This document shows, in pieces, positions 11,353 through 20,465 of a stretch of 64,000 nucleotides of DNA. Origin of the DNA: Mycobacterium sp. 4858. Lineage in GTDB: Bacteria; Actinomycetota; Actinomycetes; Mycobacteriales; Mycobacteriaceae. Position 1 is the stretch's first letter; each line of letters opens with the position of its first letter. Below the pieces are notes generated by a model. That model saw only the letters and a list, made by a program, of their open reading frames with translations. It was not told where the DNA came from and made no database searches. The DNA lies in contig NZ_LT968776.1 in NCBI RefSeq assembly GCF_900240975.1, positions 310,001-374,000 on the forward strand, in the 5' to 3' direction. The translations under genes were made by a program, and so were the position numbers.

Positions 11353-12816
11353 CTACGGGGGGCCGAAAAGCTCGACCAGGGTGTCGTGCAGCTCGGGATC
11401 CGCCAGGACGACGACCTCGTCGCCGGCCTGAAGTTCGGTATCACCCCGCACGGGCACCAGGCCGGTGGTGCGGACGACGATGCTCACCCAGATGTCACCG
11501 ACCCGGTCGCTGAGACCCTCCACCGTGCATCCCTCGGCGGCCGATCCCCGTGCGACGCTGAAGCGACGGACCCCCTCCGGTTCGTCCGCGAGCCGGACAC
11601 CGATCTGCCAGGGCTGGGTCTCCACCATGCGCATGGGCAGGTGCAGCAGTTTCGCGACCCCGGGCACCGAGCTGCCTTGCACCAGGACCGAGAAGATCAC
11701 GACGACGACCACGATGCCGTAGAGGCGTTCGGCGTGGGGGATGTGCGCGGCGCGCAGCAACTCGCCGAGCAGAATCGGAACCGCCCCTTTGAGGCCGGCG
11801 AACAGTATGAAGGCGCGTTCGTTTCGCTGGAGTCGCACGCCGACCAGACACGAGCCCACCGCCAGCGGACGAATCAGCGCCGTCAGGGCCACCCCGAGGG
11901 CGAGCCCGGGGATCCACACGTCGGGGTGCGCAAGGACGCCGAGGTCGACGGTCAGGCCCAGCACGACGAACGCGACGATTTCGGCCAGCCCGGCCAGGGC
12001 GGCGTGGAACCGCTTGATCTCCGGCTTGTAGGGCGCGCGCGCGTCGCCGATCACGATGCCGGCGACGAACACCGCCAGAAATCCCGATCCGTGGGCAAGC
12101 GTGGCGATGCCGTACAGCATCAGGCTCGATGCCAGCGTTCGTAGCGGGTAGAGGCCTTCGCTGGGCAGCGCCACGCGGCGCATGAAGACGAGCAGGGCGC
12201 GGCCGCCGACGACCCCGACGGCCAGGCCGATCGCCATCTGCAGAACGAATTGCGCGCCCACGCCGGCGAACCCGGCGGCGCTGAGGCCGCCGGCGGCGAT
12301 CAGGCTGGACATCAACGAGATGCCGACCGGATCGTTGGCGCCGGACTCACCCTCGAGGATGGTGCTGCTGCGGCCCCTGATTTCGCGTTTGCCCAGGACG
12401 GAGAACACCACGGCAGGATCGGTCGGAGCCACCGCCGTCGCGACCAGCACCGCGGGAAACCAATCGATTCCGCAGACGTAGTGCAGCATCAGCGTGGCGC
12501 CGGCGGCGGTGAGGGCGGTACCCAGCACGCCGACCGACAGGATCGGGGCGACCGCCGCGCGGAAACGGGAAGGCCCGATGTGCATTCCGCCGTCGAACAA
12601 CACCAGCACCAGCGCGACGGTGATGACCTGTTCCACGATCCGCTCGGACGGTGGCTGCACCGCGGGCACGGAGTGCACCACCGCCGCCGTACCGACGAGC
12701 ACCAGCAGGGGCACCGGGACCTTGAACCGCTCGGTCAGACGGTTCGCCAGCACCGCGATCAGACCGACCGCACTGGAGAACAAGACGATGAGCGCGAACC
12801 GCAGACCGTCGTTCAC
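11353..12816 (-). CDS. CPA-type cation/proton antiporter with C-terminal TrkA-C (RCK) domain
   Basis: A 487-residue membrane protein, GTG start at 12816 chosen because the hydrophobic segments begin directly after it. About twelve transmembrane helices fill residues 1-390. The segment TAVAPTDPAVVFSVLGKRE and the following GESGANDP are hallmarks of the NhaP/CvrA-like potassium or sodium/proton antiporters. The last 80 residues form a soluble TrkA-C-like ligand domain. Probable function is cation efflux in pH or osmotic homeostasis. In H37Rv, as I recall, this position holds Rv2683, the ars-type genes and an ABC transporter instead. Confidence 0.85.
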   Translation of the reverse strand: MNDGLRFALIVLFSSAVGLIAVLANRLTERFKVPVPLLVLVGTAAVVHSVPAVQPPSERIVEQVITVALVLVLFDGGMHIGPSRFRAAVAPILSVGVLGTALTAAGATLMLHYVCGIDWFPAVLVATAVAPTDPAVVFSVLGKREIRGRSSTILEGESGANDPVGISLMSSLIAAGGLSAAGFAGVGAQFVLQMAIGLAVGVVGGRALLVFMRRVALPSEGLYPLRTLASSLMLYGIATLAHGSGFLAVFVAGIVIGDARAPYKPEIKRFHAALAGLAEIVAFVVLGLTVDLGVLAHPDVWIPGLALGVALTALIRPLAVGSCLVGVRLQRNERAFILFAGLKGAVPILLGELLRAAHIPHAERLYGIVVVVVIFSVLVQGSSVPGVAKLLHLPMRMVETQPWQIGVRLADEPEGVRRFSVARGSAAEGCTVEGLSDRVGDIWVSIVVRTTGLVPVRGDTELQAGDEVVVLADPELHDTLVELFGPP

Positions 12817-12981
12817 GATCGCGGCACCCGGGGACGGGAAGGCCCTGTGGTGGTGGGCACTCGAGCCTTTCGGTCGGTCGACAGGGACATCGAGGACATC
12901 GCCGACCAGACTTCCCGGCACACCGCGACGGAGTCTAGCCGCTCAGGGAGCACTTCACGCGCCGTTACGTCGCCGCCGGCG

Positions 12982-14208
12982 CTACCCGCGGGTCAACAGG
13001 GCGACGCATTCGGTGTGATGGGTGAGCGGGAAGGCGTCGAACACCTTGATCTTCTCGACGGCATAGCCGTGGCGGAGGTAGAGGCCGATGTCGCGCGCAA
13101 AAGAGGCTGCCTCGCAACCGATGTGCACCACCCGCGGCACGGCGGCGCCGGCCAGTTGGTCGATGATCTCGCGCCCGGCGCCCGCCCGCGGCGGATCCAG
13201 CACCGCTACGTCGGCGCCCGCTCGTTGCGTGCCGAGCATCCGCCGCACCGAGTCGGTGACGACCTGCACCTGTGGCATGTCGTCCAGCGCGACGCGGGCG
13301 GCCCGCGTGGCCGCGCGCGAGGTGTCGACGGACAGCACCCGCCCGGTCTCCCCGACCGCGGCGCCGAGCGCGGCGGCGAAGACACCGGCTCCGCCGTAGA
13401 GGTCCCAGGCGGTCATGCCGGGAGCGGGCTGGGCCCAGTCGGCGACCAGCCGGCTGTACACCGCGGCCGCGCCGCGGTGCGCCTGCCAGAAGGCGGTCAC
13501 CGGGATCTGCCAGCTGCGCCCGCCCACCCGCTGTACCGCCTCGTAGCGACCCTCCACCACCTTGGTCGCCGTCTTCCGGCCCTGCCGCAGGGTGCGCACC
13601 ACGTGGCGCGCACCGTCATCGTCGACGACGACGTGCAGTTGGGCGGTCGGCGGCCACTTCGAGTCGGCGAGCCCGTCGAGCATGCCGGCCGGCAACTGCG
13701 CGCAGCGCAGGTCGGTGACCAGTTCGTCGCTGTGGTAGCGGTGGAAGCCGGGGCGCCCGTCCGCGCCCACATCGAGCCGGACGCGGGTGCGCCAGCCCGT
13801 CGGCCCCGAGTCCGACAAAGGCTCGGCGTCACCATTCCAGTGGTGGCCGCCCAGGCGCTCCAGCTGGTTGGCCACGACCTGTGCCTTGAGCGCACGGGCC
13901 GCGTCCGGGGCGGCGAACGCGAGGTCACAACACCCGGCGCCGTCCACGCCGGCGATGGGGCACAGCGATTCGATGCGGTCGGGCGACGGCTCCAGCACCT
14001 CCAGAACCTCGGCGTGCCAATAGGATCCGCGGTCGGCGGTGACCCGGACCCGCACCCGCTCACCCGGCAGCGCGTAGCGGACGAACACCACGCGTCCCTC
14101 GTGGTGCGCCACACAGCTGCCGCCGTTGGCCGGGGCGCCGGTCACCAACGTCAGCTCGTCGCGCGGGGGCAGCACCGCGTGGGGTGCGCCCGGTATCTCG
14201 CGGGTCAA
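12982..14208 (-). CDS. class I RNA methyltransferase, TrmA/RlmD family
   Basis: A 408-residue protein. The N-terminus (about 15-75) is a TRAM-like beta-barrel. The methyltransferase core shows the SAM-binding LYGGAGVFAAAL near residue 270, DPPRAGAG near residue 340, and GCEAASFARDIG with the probable catalytic Cys. It likely makes 5-methyluridine in tRNA or rRNA; the exact target is not predictable. The start is an unusual TTG (14206-14208) overlapping the stop of the upstream permease gene as TTGA, consistent with coupled translation; the length matches its M. tuberculosis counterpart Rv2689c. Confidence 0.87.
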   Translation of the reverse strand: MTREIPGAPHAVLPPRDELTLVTGAPANGGSCVAHHEGRVVFVRYALPGERVRVRVTADRGSYWHAEVLEVLEPSPDRIESLCPIAGVDGAGCCDLAFAAPDAARALKAQVVANQLERLGGHHWNGDAEPLSDSGPTGWRTRVRLDVGADGRPGFHRYHSDELVTDLRCAQLPAGMLDGLADSKWPPTAQLHVVVDDDGARHVVRTLRQGRKTATKVVEGRYEAVQRVGGRSWQIPVTAFWQAHRGAAAVYSRLVADWAQPAPGMTAWDLYGGAGVFAAALGAAVGETGRVLSVDTSRAATRAARVALDDMPQVQVVTDSVRRMLGTQRAGADVAVLDPPRAGAGREIIDQLAGAAVPRVVHIGCEAASFARDIGLYLRHGYAVEKIKVFDAFPLTHHTECVALLTRG

Positions 14209-16199
14209 TCGAAGATTCCCCGACGGGCGTCACCGGGGGCGGCGTGCGGCTGCAGCGTCTGGAGTCGCTCCGACGAGTTCAGTTGCCACGGAACGGAAGT
14301 CACCATCACGTTGGGCATGAACAACAGCCGGCCCTTGAGCCGCAGCGCGCTTTGGTTGTGCAGCGCCTGCTCCCACCAATGGCCCACCACGTACTCGGGA
14401 ATGAACACGGTGACCACGGTGCGCGGCGACTCCTTGCTGACCCGCTTGACGTATTCGAGTATGGGGCGGGTGATTTCGCGGTATGGCGAGGCGATGACCT
14501 TGAGCGGCACGCTGATGTCGCTCTCTTCCCACTGGTGCACCAGCTCGCGGGTCTCCCCCTCGTCGACGCTGACGGTGAGAGCCTCGAGCGCATCCGGGCG
14601 GGTCGCGCGGGCGTACGCCAGCGCGCGCAGCGTCGGCAGATGCAGCTTGGACACCAGCACCAGGGCGTGATTGCGGCTGGGCAACACCACGTCGTGCTGG
14701 GCGGCGGCCTGCTCCTCCAGCTCCCGGCTGACCGTGCGGTAGTGCCGGTGGATCATCTTCATCATCCCGAAGAGCAAACCCATGGCGAACAGCGCGATCC
14801 ACGCGCCGGCGACGAACTTGGTCACCAGGACGACCAACAAAACCGCGCCGGTGGAAAGCAATCCGACCGTATTGACGACCCGGGAACGCATCATCTTGCG
14901 CCTTACGCGCGGATCGGTCTCGGTGCGCAGCAATCGGGTCCAGTGCCGCACCATGCCGATCTGGCTCAACGTGAACGAAATGAACACGCCGACGATGTAC
15001 AGCTGGATCAGGGCGGTGACCTCGGCACGGAAGGCGATGATCGCCAGCAGCGCCGCCCCGGACAGGAACAGGATTCCGTTGGAGAACGCCAACCGGTCGC
15101 CCCGGGTGTGCAGCTGGCGCGGCAGGTAGCTGTGCTGCGCCAGCACCGAGCCGAGCACCGGGAACCCGTTGAACGCGGTGTTGGCCGCCAGCACCAGGAT
15201 GAGCGCTGTGACAGTGGCGATCAGCAGGAAGCCGACGTGAAAGCTGCCGAACACGGTTTCGGCCAGCTGTGTGACGAGGGTCTTCTGGTAGTAACCGGGC
15301 GGGGCGCCGGTCAGTTGCCGGGCCGGGTCCTCGACCAGCTGAACCCGGATCTGCTGGGCCAGCACGATGATGCCCATCAGCAGGGCCACCGCGATCCCGC
15401 CCAGCATCAGCAGCGTCGTCGCCGCGTTGCGCGACTTGGGCTTCTCGAATGCCGGAACCCCGTTGCTGATCGCCTCCACACCGGTCAGCGCGGCGCAGCC
15501 CGAGGAGAACGAGCGCGCCACCAGGAATGCCAGCGCGAAGCCGACGACCTGACCGTGCTCGGCGTGCATCTGAAAGCCGGCCGACTCCGCCCGCAGCGGG
15601 TTGCCCAGCACGAAGATCCGGAACAGGCCCCAGCCGATCATGATGAACACGCCGACAATGAACGCGTAGGTCGGAATGGCGAACGCCACGCCCGACTCGC
15701 GGATTCCGCGCAGGTTCAACGCCATCACCAGCAGGATCGAGGCCACGCAGAACCAGACCTTGTTCTCGGCCACGATCGGGATCGCCGAGCCGATGTTCGC
15801 CATCGCCGACGCCGTCGAAACGGCCACGGTGAGAACGTAATCCACCATCAGGGCGCTGGCGACGACCAGGCCGGCGGTGTCGCCCAGGTTGGTCGTGACC
15901 ACCTCGTAGTCGCCCCCACCCGAGGGGTAGGCGTGCACGTTCTGCCGATAGCTGGCCACGACGACCAGCATCACCGCCGCCACGGCCAGACCGATCCAGG
16001 GTGTCAGCGCGTACGCGCTGACACCGGCCACCGAGAGCATCAGGAAGACTTCCTCGGGCGCGTACGCCACCGACGACAAGGCGTCGGAGGCGAACACCGG
16101 CAAGGCGATCCGCTTGGGCAGCAGGGTGTGACTCAGCCGGTCGCTGCGTTGCGGCCGACCGATGAGCAACCGACGCGTTGCGGTTGAAAGTTTGGACAC
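14205..16199 (-). CDS. APC-superfamily amino acid permease
   Basis: A 664-residue membrane protein, GTG start followed by SKLSTATRRLL. The APC signature ASDALSSVAYAPEEVFL is near residue 40 and about twelve transmembrane helices run to about residue 480. A soluble domain of about 180 residues follows. The Rv2690c family has this architecture. Substrate is unknown; amino acids or polyamines are likely for the superfamily. It is divergent from ceoB and translationally linked to the RNA methyltransferase gene. Confidence 0.88.
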   Translation of the reverse strand: MSKLSTATRRLLIGRPQRSDRLSHTLLPKRIALPVFASDALSSVAYAPEEVFLMLSVAGVSAYALTPWIGLAVAAVMLVVVASYRQNVHAYPSGGGDYEVVTTNLGDTAGLVVASALMVDYVLTVAVSTASAMANIGSAIPIVAENKVWFCVASILLVMALNLRGIRESGVAFAIPTYAFIVGVFIMIGWGLFRIFVLGNPLRAESAGFQMHAEHGQVVGFALAFLVARSFSSGCAALTGVEAISNGVPAFEKPKSRNAATTLLMLGGIAVALLMGIIVLAQQIRVQLVEDPARQLTGAPPGYYQKTLVTQLAETVFGSFHVGFLLIATVTALILVLAANTAFNGFPVLGSVLAQHSYLPRQLHTRGDRLAFSNGILFLSGAALLAIIAFRAEVTALIQLYIVGVFISFTLSQIGMVRHWTRLLRTETDPRVRRKMMRSRVVNTVGLLSTGAVLLVVLVTKFVAGAWIALFAMGLLFGMMKMIHRHYRTVSRELEEQAAAQHDVVLPSRNHALVLVSKLHLPTLRALAYARATRPDALEALTVSVDEGETRELVHQWEESDISVPLKVIASPYREITRPILEYVKRVSKESPRTVVTVFIPEYVVGHWWEQALHNQSALRLKGRLLFMPNVMVTSVPWQLNSSERLQTLQPHAAPGDARRGIFD

Positions 16200-16326
16200 G
16201 AGAGCCAAGAGTAAGCCCACATGGGTTTGGCGGTAGCTTCGTAGGCGAGAATGTTTGCCGACCCGAAATCGGCTGGCCGACGTGGGTTGCCGATTGGGGC
16301 GCAGGACGCAGCCGAGAGGATCGAAA

Positions 16327-16992
16327 GTGCGAGTAGTGGTGATGGGCTGCGGCCGCGTCGGTTCCTCGGTGGCCGACGGGCTATCGCGGATCGGCCACGA
16401 CGTCGCGGTCATCGACCGCGACAGCACCGCCTTCAACCGGCTCAGTCCCGAGTACGCCGGGGAGCGGGTGTTGGGGCAGGGGTTCGACCGGGACGTGCTG
16501 CTGCGGGCCGGCATCGAGGAGGCCGACGCGTTCGCCGCCGTGTCATCCGGGGACAACTCCAACATCATCTCGGCGCGGCTGGCCCGCGAGACCTTCGGGG
16601 TCAAGCGCGTGGTCGCCCGGATTTACGACGCCAAGCGCGCCGAGGTCTACGAACGGCTCGGCATCCCGACGATCGCCACCGTGCCCTGGACCACCGACCG
16701 CCTCCTCAACGCCCTGCTGCGGGACACCGAGACCGCCAAATGGCGAGACCCGACCGGCACGGTGGCCGTCGCGGAGGTTGTCCTGCACGAGGAGTGGATC
16801 GGGCACCGGATCACCGATCTCGAGCAGGCCACCGGTGCCCGCGTCGCGTTCCTGATCCGGTTCGGTGCCGGCGTCCTGCCGGAGCCCAAGACGGTCATTC
16901 AGGCCGGCGACCAGGTCTACGTCGCCGCGATCTCCGGCCGCGCCGCCGAGGCCGTGGCCATCGCGGCGCTGCCACCCAGTGAAGAGTCTTAA
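16327..16992 (+). CDS. ceoB: TrkA-type potassium uptake regulatory protein CeoB
   Basis: A 221-residue cytoplasmic regulator. The N-terminal RCK/TrkA-N domain opens with VVVMGCGRVGSSVADGL, an NAD-binding GxGxxG motif with an acidic residue after the second strand (VIDRD). A TrkA-C domain follows from about residue 140. Such proteins gate a potassium channel or transporter in response to NAD(H) or adenine nucleotides. GTG start preceded by GAGAGG. CeoC follows after 12 bases, so the pair forms an operon. No membrane pore subunit is encoded alongside, unless it is the divergent permease. Confidence 0.92.
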   Translation: MRVVVMGCGRVGSSVADGLSRIGHDVAVIDRDSTAFNRLSPEYAGERVLGQGFDRDVLLRAGIEEADAFAAVSSGDNSNIISARLARETFGVKRVVARIYDAKRAEVYERLGIPTIATVPWTTDRLLNALLRDTETAKWRDPTGTVAVAEVVLHEEWIGHRITDLEQATGARVAFLIRFGAGVLPEPKTVIQAGDQVYVAAISGRAAEAVAIAALPPSEES

Positions 16993-17004
16993 GGAGCGGC
17001 GAAA

Positions 17005-17682
17005 ATGAAGGTAGCTGTCGCCGGGGCCGGCGCGGTCGGCCGCTCCGTCAGTCGCGAACTCATCGGCAACGGCCATGACGTCACGCTGATCGAGCGCAAC
17101 CCCGATCACGTCGACGTCGACGCCATCCCGGCGGCGCACTGGCGCCTCGGCGATGCCTGCGAGCTGAGCCTGCTGGAATCGGTGCACCTGCACGAGTTCG
17201 ACGTGGTGGTGGCCGCAACCGGCGACGACAAGGCCAACGTCGTGCTGAGCCTGCTGGCCAAGACCGAATTCGCGGTGCCCCGGGTGGTTGCGCGGGTCAA
17301 CGACCCGCGCAACGAATGGTTGTTCACCGACGCCTGGGGTGTGGACGTGGCGGTGTCGACCCCACGGATGCTCGCCTCGCTCATCGAAGAGGCCGTCGCG
17401 GTCGGTGATCTGGTGCGGCTCATGGAGTTTCGCCGGGGCCAGGCCAACCTCGTCGAGATCACCCTGCCCGACGACACGCCCTGGGGCGGCAAGCCGGTGC
17501 GTCGACTGCAGCTGCCCCGCGACGCCGCGCTGGTCACCATCCTGCGCGGTCCACGGGTGATCGTGCCCGAGGCCGACGAGCCGTTGGAGGGCGGCGACGA
17601 GCTGCTGTTCGTCGCGGTCGCCGAGGTCGAAGAGGACCTGCGCAAGCTGCTGTTGCCGGACGGCCCCGCGCTGGACGACTAG
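17005..17682 (+). CDS. ceoC: TrkA-type potassium uptake regulatory protein CeoC
   Basis: A 225-residue paralogue of CeoB: TrkA-N domain starting KVAVAGAGAVGRSVSREL and TrkA-C domain from about residue 140. The two genes are adjacent (AAGGAGCGG ribosome site between them), and CeoB/CeoC probably assemble as a hetero-oligomeric RCK ring. Some family members also bind other ligands. The stop is followed by an inverted repeat and a dispersed repeat before the convergent DUF3159 gene. Confidence 0.92.
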   Translation: MKVAVAGAGAVGRSVSRELIGNGHDVTLIERNPDHVDVDAIPAAHWRLGDACELSLLESVHLHEFDVVVAATGDDKANVVLSLLAKTEFAVPRVVARVNDPRNEWLFTDAWGVDVAVSTPRMLASLIEEAVAVGDLVRLMEFRRGQANLVEITLPDDTPWGGKPVRRLQLPRDAALVTILRGPRVIVPEADEPLEGGDELLFVAVAEVEEDLRKLLLPDGPALDD

Positions 17683-17711
17683 GGCCGCTTGCGATCACCG
17701 TTGAGGGCGGT

Positions 17712-17751
17712 GACCCGCAGCGCCCGGCTTCGCCGCGCTTGCGATCACCGC
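17712..17751. repeat. short dispersed intergenic repeat, copy A
   Basis: A 40-base GC-rich element of the form GACCCGCAGCGCCCGGCTTC followed by GCCGCGCTTGCGATCACCGC. A near-identical element lies after sigB at 30352-30392. Here it sits between the convergent ceoC and DUF3159 genes. The core CGCTTGCGATCACCG also occurs once just upstream (about 17687-17701), so the intergenic space is a small repeat cluster. TCACCG and CGGTGA at about 17696-17714 form a short inverted repeat that could help termination. Confidence 0.6.
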
Positions 17752-18464
17752 TAGTCGCGGACGGGATCGGCGTCGACCCGGACGCCGGTGTCACCGACCG
17801 CCGACATGGCGCGCTGCGCCGACTTGATCGCCAGGTACGTCGCCAGCGCGGCCGCCACGGTGAGTGGCCACCCCATCGCGATGCGCGCGAAGGCCAGCCA
17901 ACCGGTCCGGTCGGCGTTGTAGAGCAGCCCCTGGACGACGAACCGGGCGGCGAAGACCAGCACCCAGCAGACCGAGGCGATGTCGAACGCGTAGACGGCC
18001 CGCGGGACGTCGCGCCAACCGTGACCGCGCCCGGTGGCCCAGGTCCACACGAACCCCACCAGCGGCCGCCGGATGACGACCGACGCCGCGACGACCACCG
18101 CCCACAGCAACGACATCCAGATGCCCACCAGGAAGTAACCCTTGGACTCCCCCACGATGTAGGCGACGAGCGCGCAGATGGCGACGCCGAAGAACCCGGA
18201 GAACGCCGGCTGCGGGGATTCCCGGCGTATCAGCCGCCACAGCAGGACCAGTGCGGCCACGGCGAGTGCGGAGGCGATCGCCACGAACAGCCCCGACACG
18301 CTCGACACAATGACGAAGATCACAACGGGCAGCGACGAATAGATGACGCCGCTGACCCCGCCCGCCTGTCGCATCAGGCGTTCGGCCGTGATGCGGCCGG
18401 CGGCCGCGCGGTCGGGCGAGCCCGACTCGTCGGGTCCCGGACCCGAGTCGTCGGGTCTCGTCAC
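17751..18464 (-). CDS. DUF3159 family membrane protein (Rv2693c-like)
   Basis: A 237-residue integral membrane protein of unknown function with a charged N-terminus of about 40 residues and about six hydrophobic segments from VIYSSLPVVIFVIVSSVSG onward. The GTG at 18464 overlaps the stop of the upstream OB-fold gene as GTGA, so the pair is coupled. No catalytic motif is recognised. Confidence 0.83.
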   Translation of the reverse strand: MTRPDDSGPGPDESGSPDRAAAGRITAERLMRQAGGVSGVIYSSLPVVIFVIVSSVSGLFVAIASALAVAALVLLWRLIRRESPQPAFSGFFGVAICALVAYIVGESKGYFLVGIWMSLLWAVVVAASVVIRRPLVGFVWTWATGRGHGWRDVPRAVYAFDIASVCWVLVFAARFVVQGLLYNADRTGWLAFARIAMGWPLTVAAALATYLAIKSAQRAMSAVGDTGVRVDADPVRD

Positions 18465-18829
18465 CGCTGAATTTCGTAGTGCGGGTTGTAGATGGCCTTG
18501 GTGCCGTTCTCCAGCGTGCCCAGCCGGCCCCGCACCCGCAGCTTGCGGCCGGAGTCGATGCCGGGAATGCGGCGCTGCCCCAACCACACCAGCGTGACCG
18601 TGTCACTGCCGTCGAAAAGCTCGGCGCGCACACCGCCCGCACAACCCTTGCCGTTACATTCCACGCTGCGCAGCGTGCCGATCATCGTGACCTCTTGGCC
18701 ACGCTCACAATCGATCGCCCGTTGCGCGCCGGTAAGGGCTACCTCGTCGGACAACTCTTCGGAGTCGCGTTGCTCCGGAGCCTCCGTCAATCGGCGGCTG
18801 AGCCGGCGCAGATATCCTTGGGCCCCCAT
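18461..18829 (-). CDS. OB-fold nucleic-acid-binding-type protein (Rv2694c-like)
   Basis: A 122-residue protein beginning MGAQGYLRRLSRRL. The central part, with GTLRSVE, TLVWLGQRRIPGI and LRVRGRLGTLENG, has the alternating strands of an OB-fold as found in single-strand binding and RecG-like wedge domains. The ATG at 18829 gives exactly the M. tuberculosis length (recalled). A longer open frame continues upstream to 18946 but overlaps the divergent promoter region. Function unknown. Confidence 0.83.
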   Translation of the reverse strand: MGAQGYLRRLSRRLTEAPEQRDSEELSDEVALTGAQRAIDCERGQEVTMIGTLRSVECNGKGCAGGVRAELFDGSDTVTLVWLGQRRIPGIDSGRKLRVRGRLGTLENGTKAIYNPHYEIQR

Positions 18830-18966
18830 GGCCCCTCCTGACAATGCTGATAAGCCTTGGCGCTTCCATTCATGCCAACGGACACCGTAGACCTCTTGGT
18901 TCCCCCACGCCAACCGAGTCAAACGTCGTGTTGGAGCGCGACTCAACGCCGGGGCACTATCTGGGG

Positions 18967-19668
18967 GTGGCTGTCGATCTGCGGGGTGTCACCGTCGTGT
19001 TGTTGCCCGGTACGGGCTCCGACGACGACTACATTCGCCGGGCATTTTCCGGTCCGTTGCGCGAGGTCGGCGCCGTGCTGGTTGCGCCGCCGCCCCACCC
19101 GGACCGGTTGATCGAGGGCTACGTGTCCGCGTTGGACGCCGCCGCGCGAACGGGCCCGATCGCCGTCGGCGGGGTGTCGATCGGCGCGGCGGTGGCGGTC
19201 GCCTGGGCACTGGCCCACGCTCACAAGGCGGTTGCCGTGCTGGCCGCGCTGCCGGCCTGGGCCGGGGCGCCGGACGCGGCGCCCGCCGCCCTCGCGGCAC
19301 GCCATACCGCGTCGCAGCTGCGCGCCGAGGGACTGGGGACAACCACCGGCCAGATGCGGGCTTCCAGCCCGCCCTGGCTCGCCGACGAGCTGGCCCGGTC
19401 CTGGCGCGCACAGTGGCCCCAGCTGCCCGACGCCATGGACGAGGCCGCCGCCTACGTGGCGCCCAGCCGCGCGGAACTGGCCGGGCTGGCGGCCCCGCTG
19501 GCCGTGGCGGCCGCCGTCGACGACCCCATCCATCCGCTTGGGGTGGCTTCCGAGTGGGTCGACGCCGCGCCGCGCGCAGCCCTGCGGACGGTGACGCTGG
19601 AGCAGATCGGCTCCGACCCCGCCGCGCTGGGCGCGGCGTGCCTGGACGCGCTCGCCGAGGCGGGCTGA
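18967..19668 (+). CDS. alpha/beta-hydrolase-like protein (Rv2695-like)
   Basis: About 233 residues from GTG 18967 (VAVDLRGV). A nucleophile-elbow-like GGVSIGAAVAVAWAL lies near residue 68, and strand patterns fit a short alpha/beta hydrolase. The upstream frame is open to 18844, so GTG 18928 is another possible start; 18967 was preferred for family length. It converges on the DUF3710 gene with a five-base gap. Substrate unknown. Confidence 0.75.
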   Translation: MAVDLRGVTVVLLPGTGSDDDYIRRAFSGPLREVGAVLVAPPPHPDRLIEGYVSALDAAARTGPIAVGGVSIGAAVAVAWALAHAHKAVAVLAALPAWAGAPDAAPAALAARHTASQLRAEGLGTTTGQMRASSPPWLADELARSWRAQWPQLPDAMDEAAAYVAPSRAELAGLAAPLAVAAAVDDPIHPLGVASEWVDAAPRAALRTVTLEQIGSDPAALGAACLDALAEAG

Positions 19669-19673
19669 GCGGG

Positions 19674-20426
19674 TCAGCCGCCGGTGGTGCGCAGCTGCTG
19701 CATCGCCGAGCCCTCGGCGCTGCGGCGCGCCGCCGGCTCGTTGGCCCCTTCCTGCGCCGCGGCTTGTTGCGCCTGGGCCTGCTGGGCGGCCGCGGCTTCC
19801 CGCAATTGCTGCGCCATCGGCTCCGGCAGCTGCACGCTCAACGGCGTGCGGACGGGAAGCGGTGTGTCGCCGCGGCGAACCACGGTGTCGGCCAACGCGG
19901 CTCGCGCCTCCTGCTCGAGGGCTTCCATCGTCTCGTGCGGGCCGTTGATGACGCAGCGGATCATCCAGCGGTATCCGTCGACCCCGATGAAGCGCACCGC
20001 GCCGGAGGCGGAGCCGACGACCTCGCGGCCCCAGGGGCCGTCCTTGATGCTGACTTTGGCCGAGTCCTTGCGCAGCGACTCGGCGAGCTCGCCGGCGACT
20101 TCGCGCCAGAGGCCACCCGTCTTCGGCGCCGCGTAGGCGGCGATGGTGAAGCGGCCGTTGGGCGTGACCACCCACACGGCGCTGGGAACGCCCGTCTCGG
20201 TCAGTTCGACCTGCAGCTGGCCCGCCTCCGGCATGGGAATGAGGACCGACCCCAGGTCCAGGCGCGCGAGCTCGGCGACCGACGGGTCGTCGAAATCGTC
20301 GATGTCGAATGGGCCCTCGAGTTCTTCGATTTCGTCGGAGGCCTCGTCGCCGGGCGGCGTGATGTCGCCGCCCACCGGGGTCTCTTCGCTGTCGTCGTCG
20401 CGTGAACGATTACCGAACGCAGCCAT
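19674..20426 (-). CDS. DUF3710 family protein (Rv2696c-like)
   Basis: A 250-residue conserved actinobacterial protein. The first 60 residues are strongly acidic; the DUF3710 core spans about 60-200 (for example GPFDIDDFDDPSV, DGYRWMIRCVINGP), and the C-terminus is Ala/Gln-rich. No membrane segment. It lies 39 bases downstream of dut on the same strand, so it is probably cotranscribed with dut. Function unknown. Confidence 0.82.
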   Translation of the reverse strand: MAAFGNRSRDDDSEETPVGGDITPPGDEASDEIEELEGPFDIDDFDDPSVAELARLDLGSVLIPMPEAGQLQVELTETGVPSAVWVVTPNGRFTIAAYAAPKTGGLWREVAGELAESLRKDSAKVSIKDGPWGREVVGSASGAVRFIGVDGYRWMIRCVINGPHETMEALEQEARAALADTVVRRGDTPLPVRTPLSVQLPEPMAQQLREAAAAQQAQAQQAAAQEGANEPAARRSAEGSAMQQLRTTGG

Positions 20427-20465
20427 CAGCGGCGCTCCTCCCCACTGCATCGTCGCCGGCGCGCA

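Noticed and set aside
9718..12144. Long plus-strand frame (about 800 codons) over dxs and the antiporter, and similar long antisense frames elsewhere
   Set aside because: Very high GC leaves few stops in shadow frames. The products are Arg/Gly/His-rich with no family resemblance, and the opposite strand encodes clear enzymes.
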